Of a stretch of DNA of 5,631 nucleotides, positions 1-5,631 are shown one piece after another. The DNA is taken from positions 1-5,631 of the forward strand of contig CAMLED010000060.1 of the NCBI GenBank assembly GCA_946479115.1, in the 5' to 3' direction. The DNA comes from an uncultured Candidatus Saccharibacteria bacterium. GTDB taxonomy: Bacteria > Patescibacteria > Saccharimonadia > Saccharimonadales > UBA6022. The notes beneath the pieces were generated by a model. That model searched no databases and had not been told where the DNA came from. It saw nothing but the letters and a program-made list of their open reading frames with translations. A program made the translations under genes and the position numbers. The number at the start of each line of letters is the position of its first letter. Within the stretch, counting starts at the first letter, position 1.

Positions 1-432
1 CAATTCGATAAGCTTGAAATGGAGAGCTTTACATCTGGTGATGATGGCGCCAAAGAGCACTTATTCTTTGTTGCAATTCAAGAATATCTTCTTGCAACAC
101 TCGGATTGCCATACCAGGTTATCCAGAAGTGTACCGTTGATATCGGCAAGCCAAATGCTCGCGGTATCGATATGGAAGTGTGGCTACCGGGACAAGATAA
201 ATACCGTGAAACCCATACGGCCGACTACATGACTGATTATCAATCTCGTCGTCTAAAGACGCGTGTCCGCCGTGAAAACGGAGACCTTGAGCTGGTTCAT
301 ACGAATGATGCAACCGCTTTTGCGTTAGGACGCATTATGATTGCAATTATTGAAAATGGCCAACAGGCCGATGGAACAATCGCTATTCCGACTGTGCTGC
401 AGCCATACCTCGGTGGCAAAACTACGCTGTAA
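1..432 (+). CDS. serS: Seryl-tRNA synthetase, C-terminal part (5' end outside window)
   Basis: The gene is cut by the window edge; 143 codons remain, ending in TAA at 430-432. SerRS is a cytoplasmic class II synthetase that charges tRNA-Ser with serine via seryl-adenylate. The fragment opens on QFDKLEM, the end of class II motif 2. It continues through DMEVWLPG and YRETHTADYMTDYQSRR to motif 3, FALGRIMIAIIENGQQ, whose invariant Arg is coded at 331-333, and ends with IPTVLQPYLGG, the usual SerRS C-terminus. Where E. coli has SCSNTWDFQ and NGSGLA, this protein reads HTADYMTDYQ and NDATAFA. The Thr coded at 313-315 aligns with the serine-contacting Thr known from Thermus SerRS, so activity is probably kept. 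The N-terminal tRNA-binding coiled coil lies upstream. No terminator is evident after the stop, so some read-through into hpf is possible. Family assignment is very secure. Confidence 0.96.
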   Translation, partial: QFDKLEMESFTSGDDGAKEHLFFVAIQEYLLATLGLPYQVIQKCTVDIGKPNARGIDMEVWLPGQDKYRETHTADYMTDYQSRRLKTRVRRENGDLELVHTNDATAFALGRIMIAIIENGQQADGTIAIPTVLQPYLGGKTTL

Positions 433-444
433 GTCCTGCTCCAG

Positions 445-453
445 TGCTATAAT
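445..453 (+). promoter_or_regulatory. Extended -10 promoter for hpf
   Basis: TGCTATAAT is a perfect TATAAT (448-453) preceded by TGn, an extended -10 element. The hexamer 17 bases upstream (425-430, CGCTGT, inside the serS end) is a poor -35, which extended -10 promoters tolerate. Transcription would start near 460 and give a leader of about 30 bases before the hpf ATG. Recognition by a housekeeping sigma-70-type factor is inferred. A dedicated promoter fits a gene whose dose should vary with growth state independently of serS. Confidence 0.65.
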
Positions 454-478
454 AGAGATACAAATCGTATACAAACAC

Positions 479-485
479 AGGAGGG
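479..485 (+). promoter_or_regulatory. Ribosome binding site of hpf
   Basis: AGGAGGG lies with AGGAGG ending five bases before the ATG at 490. It is the strongest Shine-Dalgarno sequence in the window and fixes the hpf start without ambiguity. Confidence 0.85.
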
Positions 486-489
486 TAGC

Positions 490-864
490 ATGATTGCAAC
501 AATCGATATCACTGGAATTAAATACGACATCGATGAAACAACTCGAAAATATGTCACACGAAAGCTCGGACGGCTTGATCGCTACCTGCCGCGGCATGCA
601 CGCAAAAGCGTGACCGTCGATGTTCGCTTGCGTCAAATTGATGCTGATCATGGTAATAAATATGAAGCCGAAGTTGTTTTAAATGTGCCGGACAAGCGAC
701 TTACCGCGCGCGACTCAACAGTGAACATGCTAGCGGCTGTTGATATTGTCGAAGCTAAAATTGCTACTCAGCTACATAAGTACAAAGAAGCGACGATTCC
801 ACACGTCGGGCGTCGTGGCGTATTAGGCCGATTTAAACGGGGGTACGCCAGAGAAGCGCAGTAG
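490..864 (+). CDS. hpf: Ribosome hibernation-promoting factor, short HPF/RaiA type
   Basis: The product is 124 aa. HPF/RaiA proteins bind the 30S decoding channel and block tRNA and mRNA sites, inactivating and protecting ribosomes during slow growth. The family pattern runs through the protein: a first strand IATIDITGIKYDI, helix 1 with RKYVTRKLGRLDRYLPRH (19-36), basic strands (VTVDVRLRQI, 41-50; YEAEVVLNVPDKRLTARD, 58-75), and helix 2 with NMLAAVDIVEAKIATQLHKYK (79-99). A basic tail (GRRGVLGRFKRGYAR, about 107-121) follows. The protein is far shorter than long HPF (about 190 aa) and lacks the C-terminal dimerisation domain that drives 100S formation, so it should act like short HPF or RaiA; which of the two cannot be settled here. 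A Shine-Dalgarno five bases upstream supports the ATG. It has its own promoter and is followed by a terminator-like hairpin. An hpf gene just upstream of secA is a common bacterial arrangement. Confidence 0.93.
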   Translation: MIATIDITGIKYDIDETTRKYVTRKLGRLDRYLPRHARKSVTVDVRLRQIDADHGNKYEAEVVLNVPDKRLTARDSTVNMLAAVDIVEAKIATQLHKYKEATIPHVGRRGVLGRFKRGYAREAQ

Positions 865-880
865 GTAACATACGCTACCC

Positions 881-913
881 AGAAAAGCCCCTTGAAAAAG
901 AGGCTTTTCTTAT
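881..913 (+). terminator. Intrinsic terminator after hpf, possibly bidirectional
   Basis: The left arm GCCCCTT (887-893) pairs with AAGAGGC (898-904) around a GAAA tetraloop (894-897), with one C-A mismatch (890/901). The helix can extend outward because AGAAAA (881-886) pairs with TTTTCT (905-910). The downstream TTTTCTTAT serves as the U-tract on the + strand. The upstream AGAAAA would give UUUUCU for transcription in the opposite direction, so the hairpin could work both ways, although no minus-strand gene needs it here. It lies 16 bases beyond the hpf stop and before the secA promoter. Confidence 0.72.
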
Positions 914-923
914 GTCTAGCTAC

Positions 924-952
924 TTTTATCTGAGGCGCAAACAGCGTATAAT
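924..952 (+). promoter_or_regulatory. Putative promoter for secA and downstream genes
   Basis: A perfect TATAAT at 947-952 has TTTTAT (924-929) 17 bases upstream as a weak -35, with three of six bases matching TTGACA. The predicted start is near 959, giving a leader of about 46 bases. Its position just after the hairpin at 881-913 supports it as the start of a new transcript carrying secA, the M16 peptidase and murD. Confidence 0.6.
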
Positions 953-986
953 ACCAAATAGTATTTGACAGAAATTGCAGGTCAGC

Positions 987-992
987 GAGGGG
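987..992 (+). promoter_or_regulatory. Ribosome binding site deciding the secA start
   Basis: GAGGGG is the only Shine-Dalgarno-like run upstream of secA. It leaves 12 bases to the ATG at 1005, longer than the usual 5-9. An in-frame TTG at 975 lies upstream of this site and has no such motif before it, so ATG at 1005 is the better start. Confidence 0.6.
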
Positions 993-1004
993 ATTCTAAA
1001 AAAG

Positions 1005-3626
1005 ATGGTTAGTCGACAAAAAGCGTTAACAAAGGTGTTTGGCGATCCGCAAGTGCGGTTGTTGAAAGTGTTACAAAAGAAAGTTGAAGCGGTTAATAAC
1101 CTTGCTGATACGTATAAAAAAATGACCAAGCCTGAACTTCGTAAACAAACGATAGTTCTTAAAGAACGTTTGGCACAAAAAGGCGTGACGCTCGATGACA
1201 TTCTTCCAGATGCCTTTGCACTCGTACGCGAAGCGGGTGATCGTGTCCTAGGCATGCGACATTTCGATGTCCAGCTCATTGGTGGTATGGCCTTGCATGA
1301 TGGTAACGTTGCTGAAATGAAAACTGGTGAAGGTAAGACTTTGGTTGCGACACTCCCAGTTTATTTGAATGCGCTTGAAGAAAAAGGTGTCCACGTCGTT
1401 ACCGTAAATGATTACCTAGCGCAACGTGACGCTAGTTGGATGGGTCAATTGTATGATTTCCTCGGTATGAGTACTGGTGTTATCATTAACGACGCCTCAT
1501 TTGTTTACGACAAGGACTACGACAATGAAGATCACACTGATCCACGTATGCGTAAACTTCGTCCTGTCACACGTAAAGAAGCCTATGCTGCTGATATTAC
1601 CTACGGCACAAACAATGAATTCGGTTTCGATTACCTGCGCGACAACATGGTTAACGAAATGGAACTACTCCGTCAGCGTGAACTAAACTTTGCGATCGTC
1701 GATGAGGTTGACTCAATCTTGATTGATGAAGCGCGTACGCCACTGATTATTAGTGCACCAGCGGCTGAAAACCCTGATAGTTATTATCAATTTGCAAAAA
1801 TCGCCGCTCGTTTGACCGAAGAAGACTACGTACTTGATGAAAAGCGCCGTAGTGTCGCATTGACCGACGAAGGTGTTGAAAAAGTCCAAAAAATGTTGGG
1901 TATAAAAAACTTATACACACCAGATGCTGTTCGTTCTGTCTATCACATGGACCAGGCGCTCCGCGCTCAAACAATTTTCAAACGCGATAAAGATTACGTG
2001 GTGACTAATGACGGTGAAGTGATCATTGTCGACGAACACACTGGTCGTCTAATGCAAGGTCGCCGTTATAACGAAGGTCTGCACCAGGCAATTGAAGCTA
2101 AAGAAGGCGTTGCTGTCTTGCAAGAAAGCATGACACTGGCAACCGTTTCATTCCAGAACTATTTCCGCTTGTACAACAAATTGTCTGGTATGACCGGTAC
2201 AGCATTTACTGAAGCCGAAGAATTCCAGCAAATCTACAGCCTGGACGTTATTCAAATTCCATCAAATCGTCCAATTGCACGTATTGATCACGAAGATCTG
2301 ATTTTCAAAACCGAAAAGGGTAAGTTGAAAGCAGTCGCTGATGCGATCAAGGAATATCATGCACAAGGCCGCCCAGTCTTGGTTGGCTCAGCATCGATTG
2401 CTAAAAACGAATTGATCGCTGCATGGTTAGATAAAGAAAAGATTCCATACGAATTATTGAACGCCAAGAACAACGAACGCGAAGCTGCGATTGTTGAAAA
2501 GGCTGGTCAAAAAGGTGCAATTACGCTTGCAACCAATATTGCCGGTCGTGGTACCGATATTGTTCTAGGCGAAGGCGTTAAGGAACTTGGTGGACTCGTC
2601 GTGATTGGTTCAGAGCGTCACGAATCTCGTCGTATTGATAACCAGCTTCGTGGACGTGGCGGTCGCCAAGGTGACCCAGGTGAGACACAATTCTATGTGA
2701 GTACCGAAGATGATCTTATGCGTATTTTCCAAGGTGAGCGCATCGCTGCTCTTATGGACCGATTAGGTGTTGATGAAGACACGGCTATCCAAAATAAGGC
2801 CGTTTCGAAAACACTCGAAGCTGCGCAAAAGCGTGTCGAAGGTTACAACTATGACACTCGTAAAAATGTTGTTCAGTACGACAACGTGATTAACCGTCAT
2901 CGTCGTGTCGTCTATGTGATGCGTCGCAAGATTCTAGAGGGCGATAATATCAAGCCAGAAATCCAACGCTTGATTGACGAAAAACTTCGTGAGCTAACGG
3001 TGGTTCCGGCTAAAAATAATCGTAATTTTGCTGAGCAGTTTGAAACTGTGTTCCCAACAACAGCTAAAACGATTGAAGCAATCGGTGCTGAAAAGAAAGA
3101 TAAGCTACGATTCGAACTCGCTGAAAAGGCAGTTGCAAAACTATATGCAGCCAAAGAAAAAGAGCTTGGCGAAGAAGTGATTCGTAAAGTTGAGCGCGAA
3201 GTGTACCTACAGGTGCTCGATACGTTATGGATGCAACACCTTGAAAACATGCAGCATCTTCGCGAAGGCATTCACTGGAGAAGTGTTGGTCAACGGGACC
3301 CATTAGTTGAATACCGTAGCGAATCACAGCACTTGTTTGATAGTCTGCAAGCGATGCTTCGTGATGAAGTGCTCCGTTCGATTATGCATGTTCACGTTCA
3401 TGATGTTGTGGCTAGTCAGCCAGAAGATTACGATACGGAACTGACTCGTCTTGCTGAGCATGCGGTTGAAAAGGGTGTCAACGAGATTACTGGTGGTGAA
3501 GAGAATCGTGACGATGATTTCAAAACCAAAAAAGCGAAATCTCCTACTGATGTGAATCGTCAAAAAAATATCGTTCGCAAAAAGAAAAAAGCGCAACGAC
3601 AAAATCGTAAAGTAAATCGCAAATAA
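1005..3626 (+). CDS. secA: Preprotein translocase ATPase SecA
   Basis: The product is 873 aa from the ATG at 1005. SecA is the ATPase motor that pushes unfolded preproteins through SecYEG at the inner face of the membrane. Visible elements in order are: FGDP near the N-terminus; Walker A MKTGEGKT (about 105-112); TVNDYLAQRD; YGTNNEFGFDYLRDN (200-214); Walker B DEVDSILIDEARTP (233-246); the preprotein cross-linking region (about 215-360); SGMTGTA (394-400); motif V TNIAGRGTDIVLG (510-522); motif VI QLRGRGGRQGDPG (547-559); the scaffold helix with NYDTRKNVVQYDNVIN (615-630); and the helical wing/IRA1 region with LWMQHL and VGQRDPLVEY. Two oddities are a charged insertion at about 162-190 and a lysine/arginine-rich tail instead of the C-terminal zinc-binding Cys motif, both listed as findings. 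It ends in tandem TAA-TAA and is probably co-transcribed with the next two genes. All ATPase motifs are intact. Confidence 0.98.
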   Translation: MVSRQKALTKVFGDPQVRLLKVLQKKVEAVNNLADTYKKMTKPELRKQTIVLKERLAQKGVTLDDILPDAFALVREAGDRVLGMRHFDVQLIGGMALHDGNVAEMKTGEGKTLVATLPVYLNALEEKGVHVVTVNDYLAQRDASWMGQLYDFLGMSTGVIINDASFVYDKDYDNEDHTDPRMRKLRPVTRKEAYAADITYGTNNEFGFDYLRDNMVNEMELLRQRELNFAIVDEVDSILIDEARTPLIISAPAAENPDSYYQFAKIAARLTEEDYVLDEKRRSVALTDEGVEKVQKMLGIKNLYTPDAVRSVYHMDQALRAQTIFKRDKDYVVTNDGEVIIVDEHTGRLMQGRRYNEGLHQAIEAKEGVAVLQESMTLATVSFQNYFRLYNKLSGMTGTAFTEAEEFQQIYSLDVIQIPSNRPIARIDHEDLIFKTEKGKLKAVADAIKEYHAQGRPVLVGSASIAKNELIAAWLDKEKIPYELLNAKNNEREAAIVEKAGQKGAITLATNIAGRGTDIVLGEGVKELGGLVVIGSERHESRRIDNQLRGRGGRQGDPGETQFYVSTEDDLMRIFQGERIAALMDRLGVDEDTAIQNKAVSKTLEAAQKRVEGYNYDTRKNVVQYDNVINRHRRVVYVMRRKILEGDNIKPEIQRLIDEKLRELTVVPAKNNRNFAEQFETVFPTTAKTIEAIGAEKKDKLRFELAEKAVAKLYAAKEKELGEEVIRKVEREVYLQVLDTLWMQHLENMQHLREGIHWRSVGQRDPLVEYRSESQHLFDSLQAMLRDEVLRSIMHVHVHDVVASQPEDYDTELTRLAEHAVEKGVNEITGGEENRDDDFKTKKAKSPTDVNRQKNIVRKKKKAQRQNRKVNRK

Positions 3627-3637
3627 TAACGGGCGGC

Positions 3638-3643
3638 AGGAAG
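3638..3643 (+). promoter_or_regulatory. Ribosome binding site of the M16 peptidase gene
   Basis: AGGAAG lies nine bases before the ATG at 3653, inside the 26-base gap after secA. It supports this start, and the gap has no room for a terminator. Confidence 0.65.
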
Positions 3644-3652
3644 TAACTACAT

Positions 3653-4939
3653 ATGAAACACACCGTTCAAGAAGTGCGATTAAAAAACGGAGCGCGCGGC
3701 CTCTTTATTGATATTCCCGGCGCAACCGTAATGAGCTTTCAATTCCAGTTCCGCGCTGGTAACCGTTACGTTCGTAACAAAGATATTTACGAAACTGCTC
3801 ACATTATGGAGCATATGGCGTTTGGTGCGAATGCCAAATACAAGTCAGAACATGAATACGAGGCCGATTTCACTAAAAACGGTGCATACCACAATGCCTA
3901 TACGAGCGATCTTTCGATGGTCTATGTTGCCGACTGTGCTGATTTTGAATGGGAACGTATTTTTGCACTGCAACGCGTTGCTATCTGCCAGCCAAAATTC
4001 AACGGTGAAGAGCTAGAAGCCGAAAAGGGCAATGTAAAGAGCGAACTTACGGGTTATCTTAACAATCATAACCGCGTGTTGTGGCCAAAGATCCAGCAAC
4101 TACTCGGTGAGGATGTGTATACGTTCTGGCAGCGTTTGCAAACGATTCAGAACGTTAGCCTGGCTGATATTCGCGAACATCACAAACGAACTCACACGGC
4201 GAATAATATGTGCTTTGTGATTGCTGGCAAGCTCAAAGGTCGCATGACTGAGATTCGTCGTCAACTTGAAGAATGGGAGCTGCCTGAGGGCGAGCGTTTT
4301 GCAGTACCGAAGGACATTCTCACCAGTGCTAACCCAACCCTTATTCGCCGTAAGGAAGCGTCAAATCTTACCTTTGGCCTATCGATTACAATGCCCCGCG
4401 AATTGAATGACGAGGAAGCAGAAGCTATGAATTGTCTGGATCAAATCCTTACAGGAACAATGCACTCGCGCATTTATGGCGCTGCCCGTAAAAAGGGACT
4501 AGCCTACGGAGTATTCTCTGATACGTCGGTTGGCTTTCATGACAGTAGCTGGGACTTTGGCGGTCAGGTAAACCTCGAAACATCGGGAGACTTATTTGAC
4601 ATTATTGTCCGTGAAATTAAACATGTTCTTGATGGCAATATTACCGAAGACGAACTTGCGGCGGCTAAATCATACGCGCTTGGTCGTTATCAAATGGGTG
4701 CTCAAACAGTGGCTCAGATTAGTAATTTCTATACTGGTCGCTACTTTGCCGATGGTATCGTTAAAGATTACGAGAAAGTACCGGATTCAATTCGTAAAAC
4801 AACTCGTGAATGTATTATTAATACTGCTCGTGAATTTATCGGCAGCGACGCTTGGGTACTTGCGGGTGTCAGCAGTGGTGAAAAAGAAGAGATTGTTGAA
4901 TTAAATGATAAATTAGCGACTCTCTTTCAGACGGAGTAA
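3653..4939 (+). CDS. M16-family (insulinase/pitrilysin-like) zinc metallopeptidase
   Basis: The product is 428 aa, the usual size of a two-domain M16B protein (half of a pitrilysin-type enzyme). The inverted zinc motif HIMEH is at 50-54, and Glu131 follows after exactly 76 residues, fitting HxxEH-x76-E. Glu124, seven residues before it, matches the second conserved acidic residue. His50 and His54 (zinc), Glu53 (catalytic base) and Glu131 (zinc) are therefore all present, predicting an active enzyme. The second domain carries the family block from HSRIYGAARKKGLAYGVFSD (271-290) to FGGQVNLET. The N-terminus (MKHTVQEVRLKNGARGLFID) aligns with the family start and has no signal peptide or membrane segment, so the protein is probably cytoplasmic. 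M16B peptidases typically work as dimers, often with an inactive paralogue; none is seen here, so a homodimer or distant partner is inferred. The substrate is unknown. It sits 26 bases after secA and 9 before murD, suggesting co-transcription. Confidence 0.92.
   Translation: MKHTVQEVRLKNGARGLFIDIPGATVMSFQFQFRAGNRYVRNKDIYETAHIMEHMAFGANAKYKSEHEYEADFTKNGAYHNAYTSDLSMVYVADCADFEWERIFALQRVAICQPKFNGEELEAEKGNVKSELTGYLNNHNRVLWPKIQQLLGEDVYTFWQRLQTIQNVSLADIREHHKRTHTANNMCFVIAGKLKGRMTEIRRQLEEWELPEGERFAVPKDILTSANPTLIRRKEASNLTFGLSITMPRELNDEEAEAMNCLDQILTGTMHSRIYGAARKKGLAYGVFSDTSVGFHDSSWDFGGQVNLETSGDLFDIIVREIKHVLDGNITEDELAAAKSYALGRYQMGAQTVAQISNFYTGRYFADGIVKDYEKVPDSIRKTTRECIINTAREFIGSDAWVLAGVSSGEKEEIVELNDKLATLFQTE
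4933..4936 (+). promoter_or_regulatory. Ribosome binding site of murD, inside the end of the M16 gene
   Basis: GGAG lies in the last sense codons of the peptidase gene, immediately before its TAA. It is 12 bases from the murD ATG at 4949, a long spacing like that of secA. With a 9-base gap between the genes, translational coupling is plausible. Confidence 0.45.
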
Positions 4940-4948
4940 ACTAGCTAT

Positions 4949-5631
4949 ATGAAGATTGCAATTGCGGGTTACGGAGCCGAAGGCGAATCGAACTATCGCT
5001 ATTGGAACACGCCAGATAATCAGGTAGTTATTGTTGACGAACAGCAGCCGGCTCGTACTGTACCGGTCGACGCATCATTGATCGTTGGCGAGGATGCGTT
5101 TTCAAAGCTTGAGGGCTATGATTTGGTTATCCGCACTGCGGGACTTGCGCCGCATAAGATCAAGACTGATGCAAAAGTGTGGTCAGCAACGAATGAATTC
5201 TTTGAAAAATGTCCGGCGCCAATTATTGGTGTCACTGGTAGCAAAGGCAAGGGGACGACCAGTAGCTTAATTGCTAGTATGCTTCGCTCTGCTGGTAAAA
5301 CGGTTCACTTGGTGGGTAATATCGGTGTTCCGGCGCTCGATACGTTAAACGATATTCGCGCCGATGATGTTGTCGTCTACGAACTTAGCAGTTTTCAACT
5401 ATGGGATGCTGAACGGTCGCCGCATATTGCAGTGGTACTTATGATTGAGCCTGATCACCTTGATGTTCACCATGACTTCGAAGATTACGTTCAGGCGAAA
5501 GCAAATATTGCGCGTTACCAAACAGCGGCGGATTACGTAATTTATAACGTATCTAATCAATCATCGACGCTGATTGCTGGGTTGTCTGCTGCACAGCAAA
5601 TTCCGTATCAAACAGAACAATCGGCTTGGGT
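4949..5631 (+). CDS. murD: UDP-N-acetylmuramoyl-L-alanine:D-glutamate ligase, N-terminal part (3' end outside window)
   Basis: The reading frame is open to the window end, giving 227 full codons of about 420-450 expected. MurD is a cytoplasmic ATP-dependent ligase that adds D-Glu to UDP-MurNAc-L-Ala during peptidoglycan precursor synthesis. The N-terminal UDP-binding domain begins with the glycine motif GYGAEGES (7-14), which fixes the start. The central ATPase domain has the P-loop [11 protein letters not shown] (94-104), then VGNIGVPAL (122-130), the MurD-diagnostic ELSSFQL (145-151), and [20 protein letters not shown] (168-187). Glu145, His170 and Lys184 align with E. coli MurD Glu157, His183 and the carbamylated Lys198. 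ELSSFQL with GNIGxP separates it from MurC, MurE and MurF. The P-loop is unusual: GKG replaces the GKS/GKT of most Mur ligases. RTAGLAPH (62-69) stands where many MurD proteins have a SPG motif. Its position nine bases after the peptidase gene suggests a shared transcript. The C-terminal D-Glu-binding domain is not in the window. Confidence 0.93.
   Translation, partial: MKIAIAGYGAEGESNYRYWNTPDNQVVIVDEQQPARTVPVDASLIVGEDAFSKLEGYDLVIRTAGLAPHKIKTDAKVWSATNEFFEKCPAPIIGVTGSKGKGTTSSLIASMLRSAGKTVHLVGNIGVPALDTLNDIRADDVVVYELSSFQLWDAERSPHIAVVLMIEPDHLDVHHDFEDYVQAKANIARYQTAADYVIYNVSNQSSTLIAGLSAAQQIPYQTEQSAW

Noticed and set aside
457..470. Small inverted repeat ATAC...GTAT in the hpf leader as an operator
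   Set aside because: Only four base pairs match and the region is AT-rich; this is not beyond chance.
325..651. Minus-strand open frame across the end of serS and start of hpf
   Set aside because: It overlaps two secure genes, has no recognisable protein pattern and lies opposite the hpf promoter; it is a shadow frame.
965..970. Perfect TTGACA that could be a -35 box
   Set aside because: There is no -10-like sequence 16-18 bases downstream; that position is the GAGGGG ribosome binding site. It also lies downstream of the better TATAAT at 947.
975..1004. N-terminal extension of secA from a TTG at 975
   Set aside because: No Shine-Dalgarno precedes 975, the purine-rich GAGGGG lies inside the extension, and the ten extra residues match nothing I recognise at the SecA N-terminus.
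2912..3327. Overlapping minus-strand open frames inside secA
   Set aside because: Their Ser/Arg-rich, low-complexity products are typical of antisense frames, and secA is intact and conserved through the region.
3562..3590. A-runs near the secA end as a programmed frameshift site
   Set aside because: The runs code for the Lys-rich tail. No stimulatory stem-loop is seen, and no extended alternative frame has a recognisable product.
1..5631. A previously undescribed defence, mobile or RNA system
   Set aside because: Nearly all the sequence is covered by five recognisable housekeeping or peptidase genes. The longest gap (865-1004) is explained by a terminator, a promoter and a leader.

Overview
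The window holds ordinary bacterial housekeeping genes, all on the + strand and tightly packed. In order they are the 3' end of serS (seryl-tRNA synthetase), a short hpf/raiA (ribosome hibernation factor), secA (preprotein translocase ATPase), an M16-family zinc peptidase, and the 5' part of murD (UDP-MurNAc-L-Ala:D-Glu ligase). No mobile element, CRISPR array, tRNA or rRNA is visible, and no intergenic gap exceeds about 140 bases.

Organism: several protein details point to a Patescibacteria/CPR genome, most likely Saccharibacteria (TM7). These are the diverged SerRS motif-3 region, a charged insertion in SecA NBD1 before the conserved YGTNNEFGFDYLRDN block, a SecA tail that is basic instead of zinc-binding, and a MurD P-loop of the form GSKGKGTT. 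This is inference from remembered family patterns, not a database result. The code looks standard: tryptophans are TGG and the four visible stops are TAA, TAG, TAA-TAA and TAA.

Layout: serS ends at 432. An extended -10 promoter (445-453) and a strong Shine-Dalgarno then serve hpf (490-864). A hairpin with a GAAA tetraloop and flanking A- and T-tracts (881-913) probably ends that transcript. A second TATAAT box (947-952) follows and should start a secA-M16-murD unit, whose genes are separated by only 26 and 9 bases with no terminator between them.

Roles: the genes cover translation (SerRS), ribosome protection in slow growth (HPF), protein export (SecA), proteolysis (M16) and peptidoglycan precursor synthesis (MurD). 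I see no evidence of a new multi-gene system. The most noteworthy points are protein-level variants (MurD P-loop, SecA tail and insertion) and an apparently active, signal-less M16 peptidase between secA and murD.
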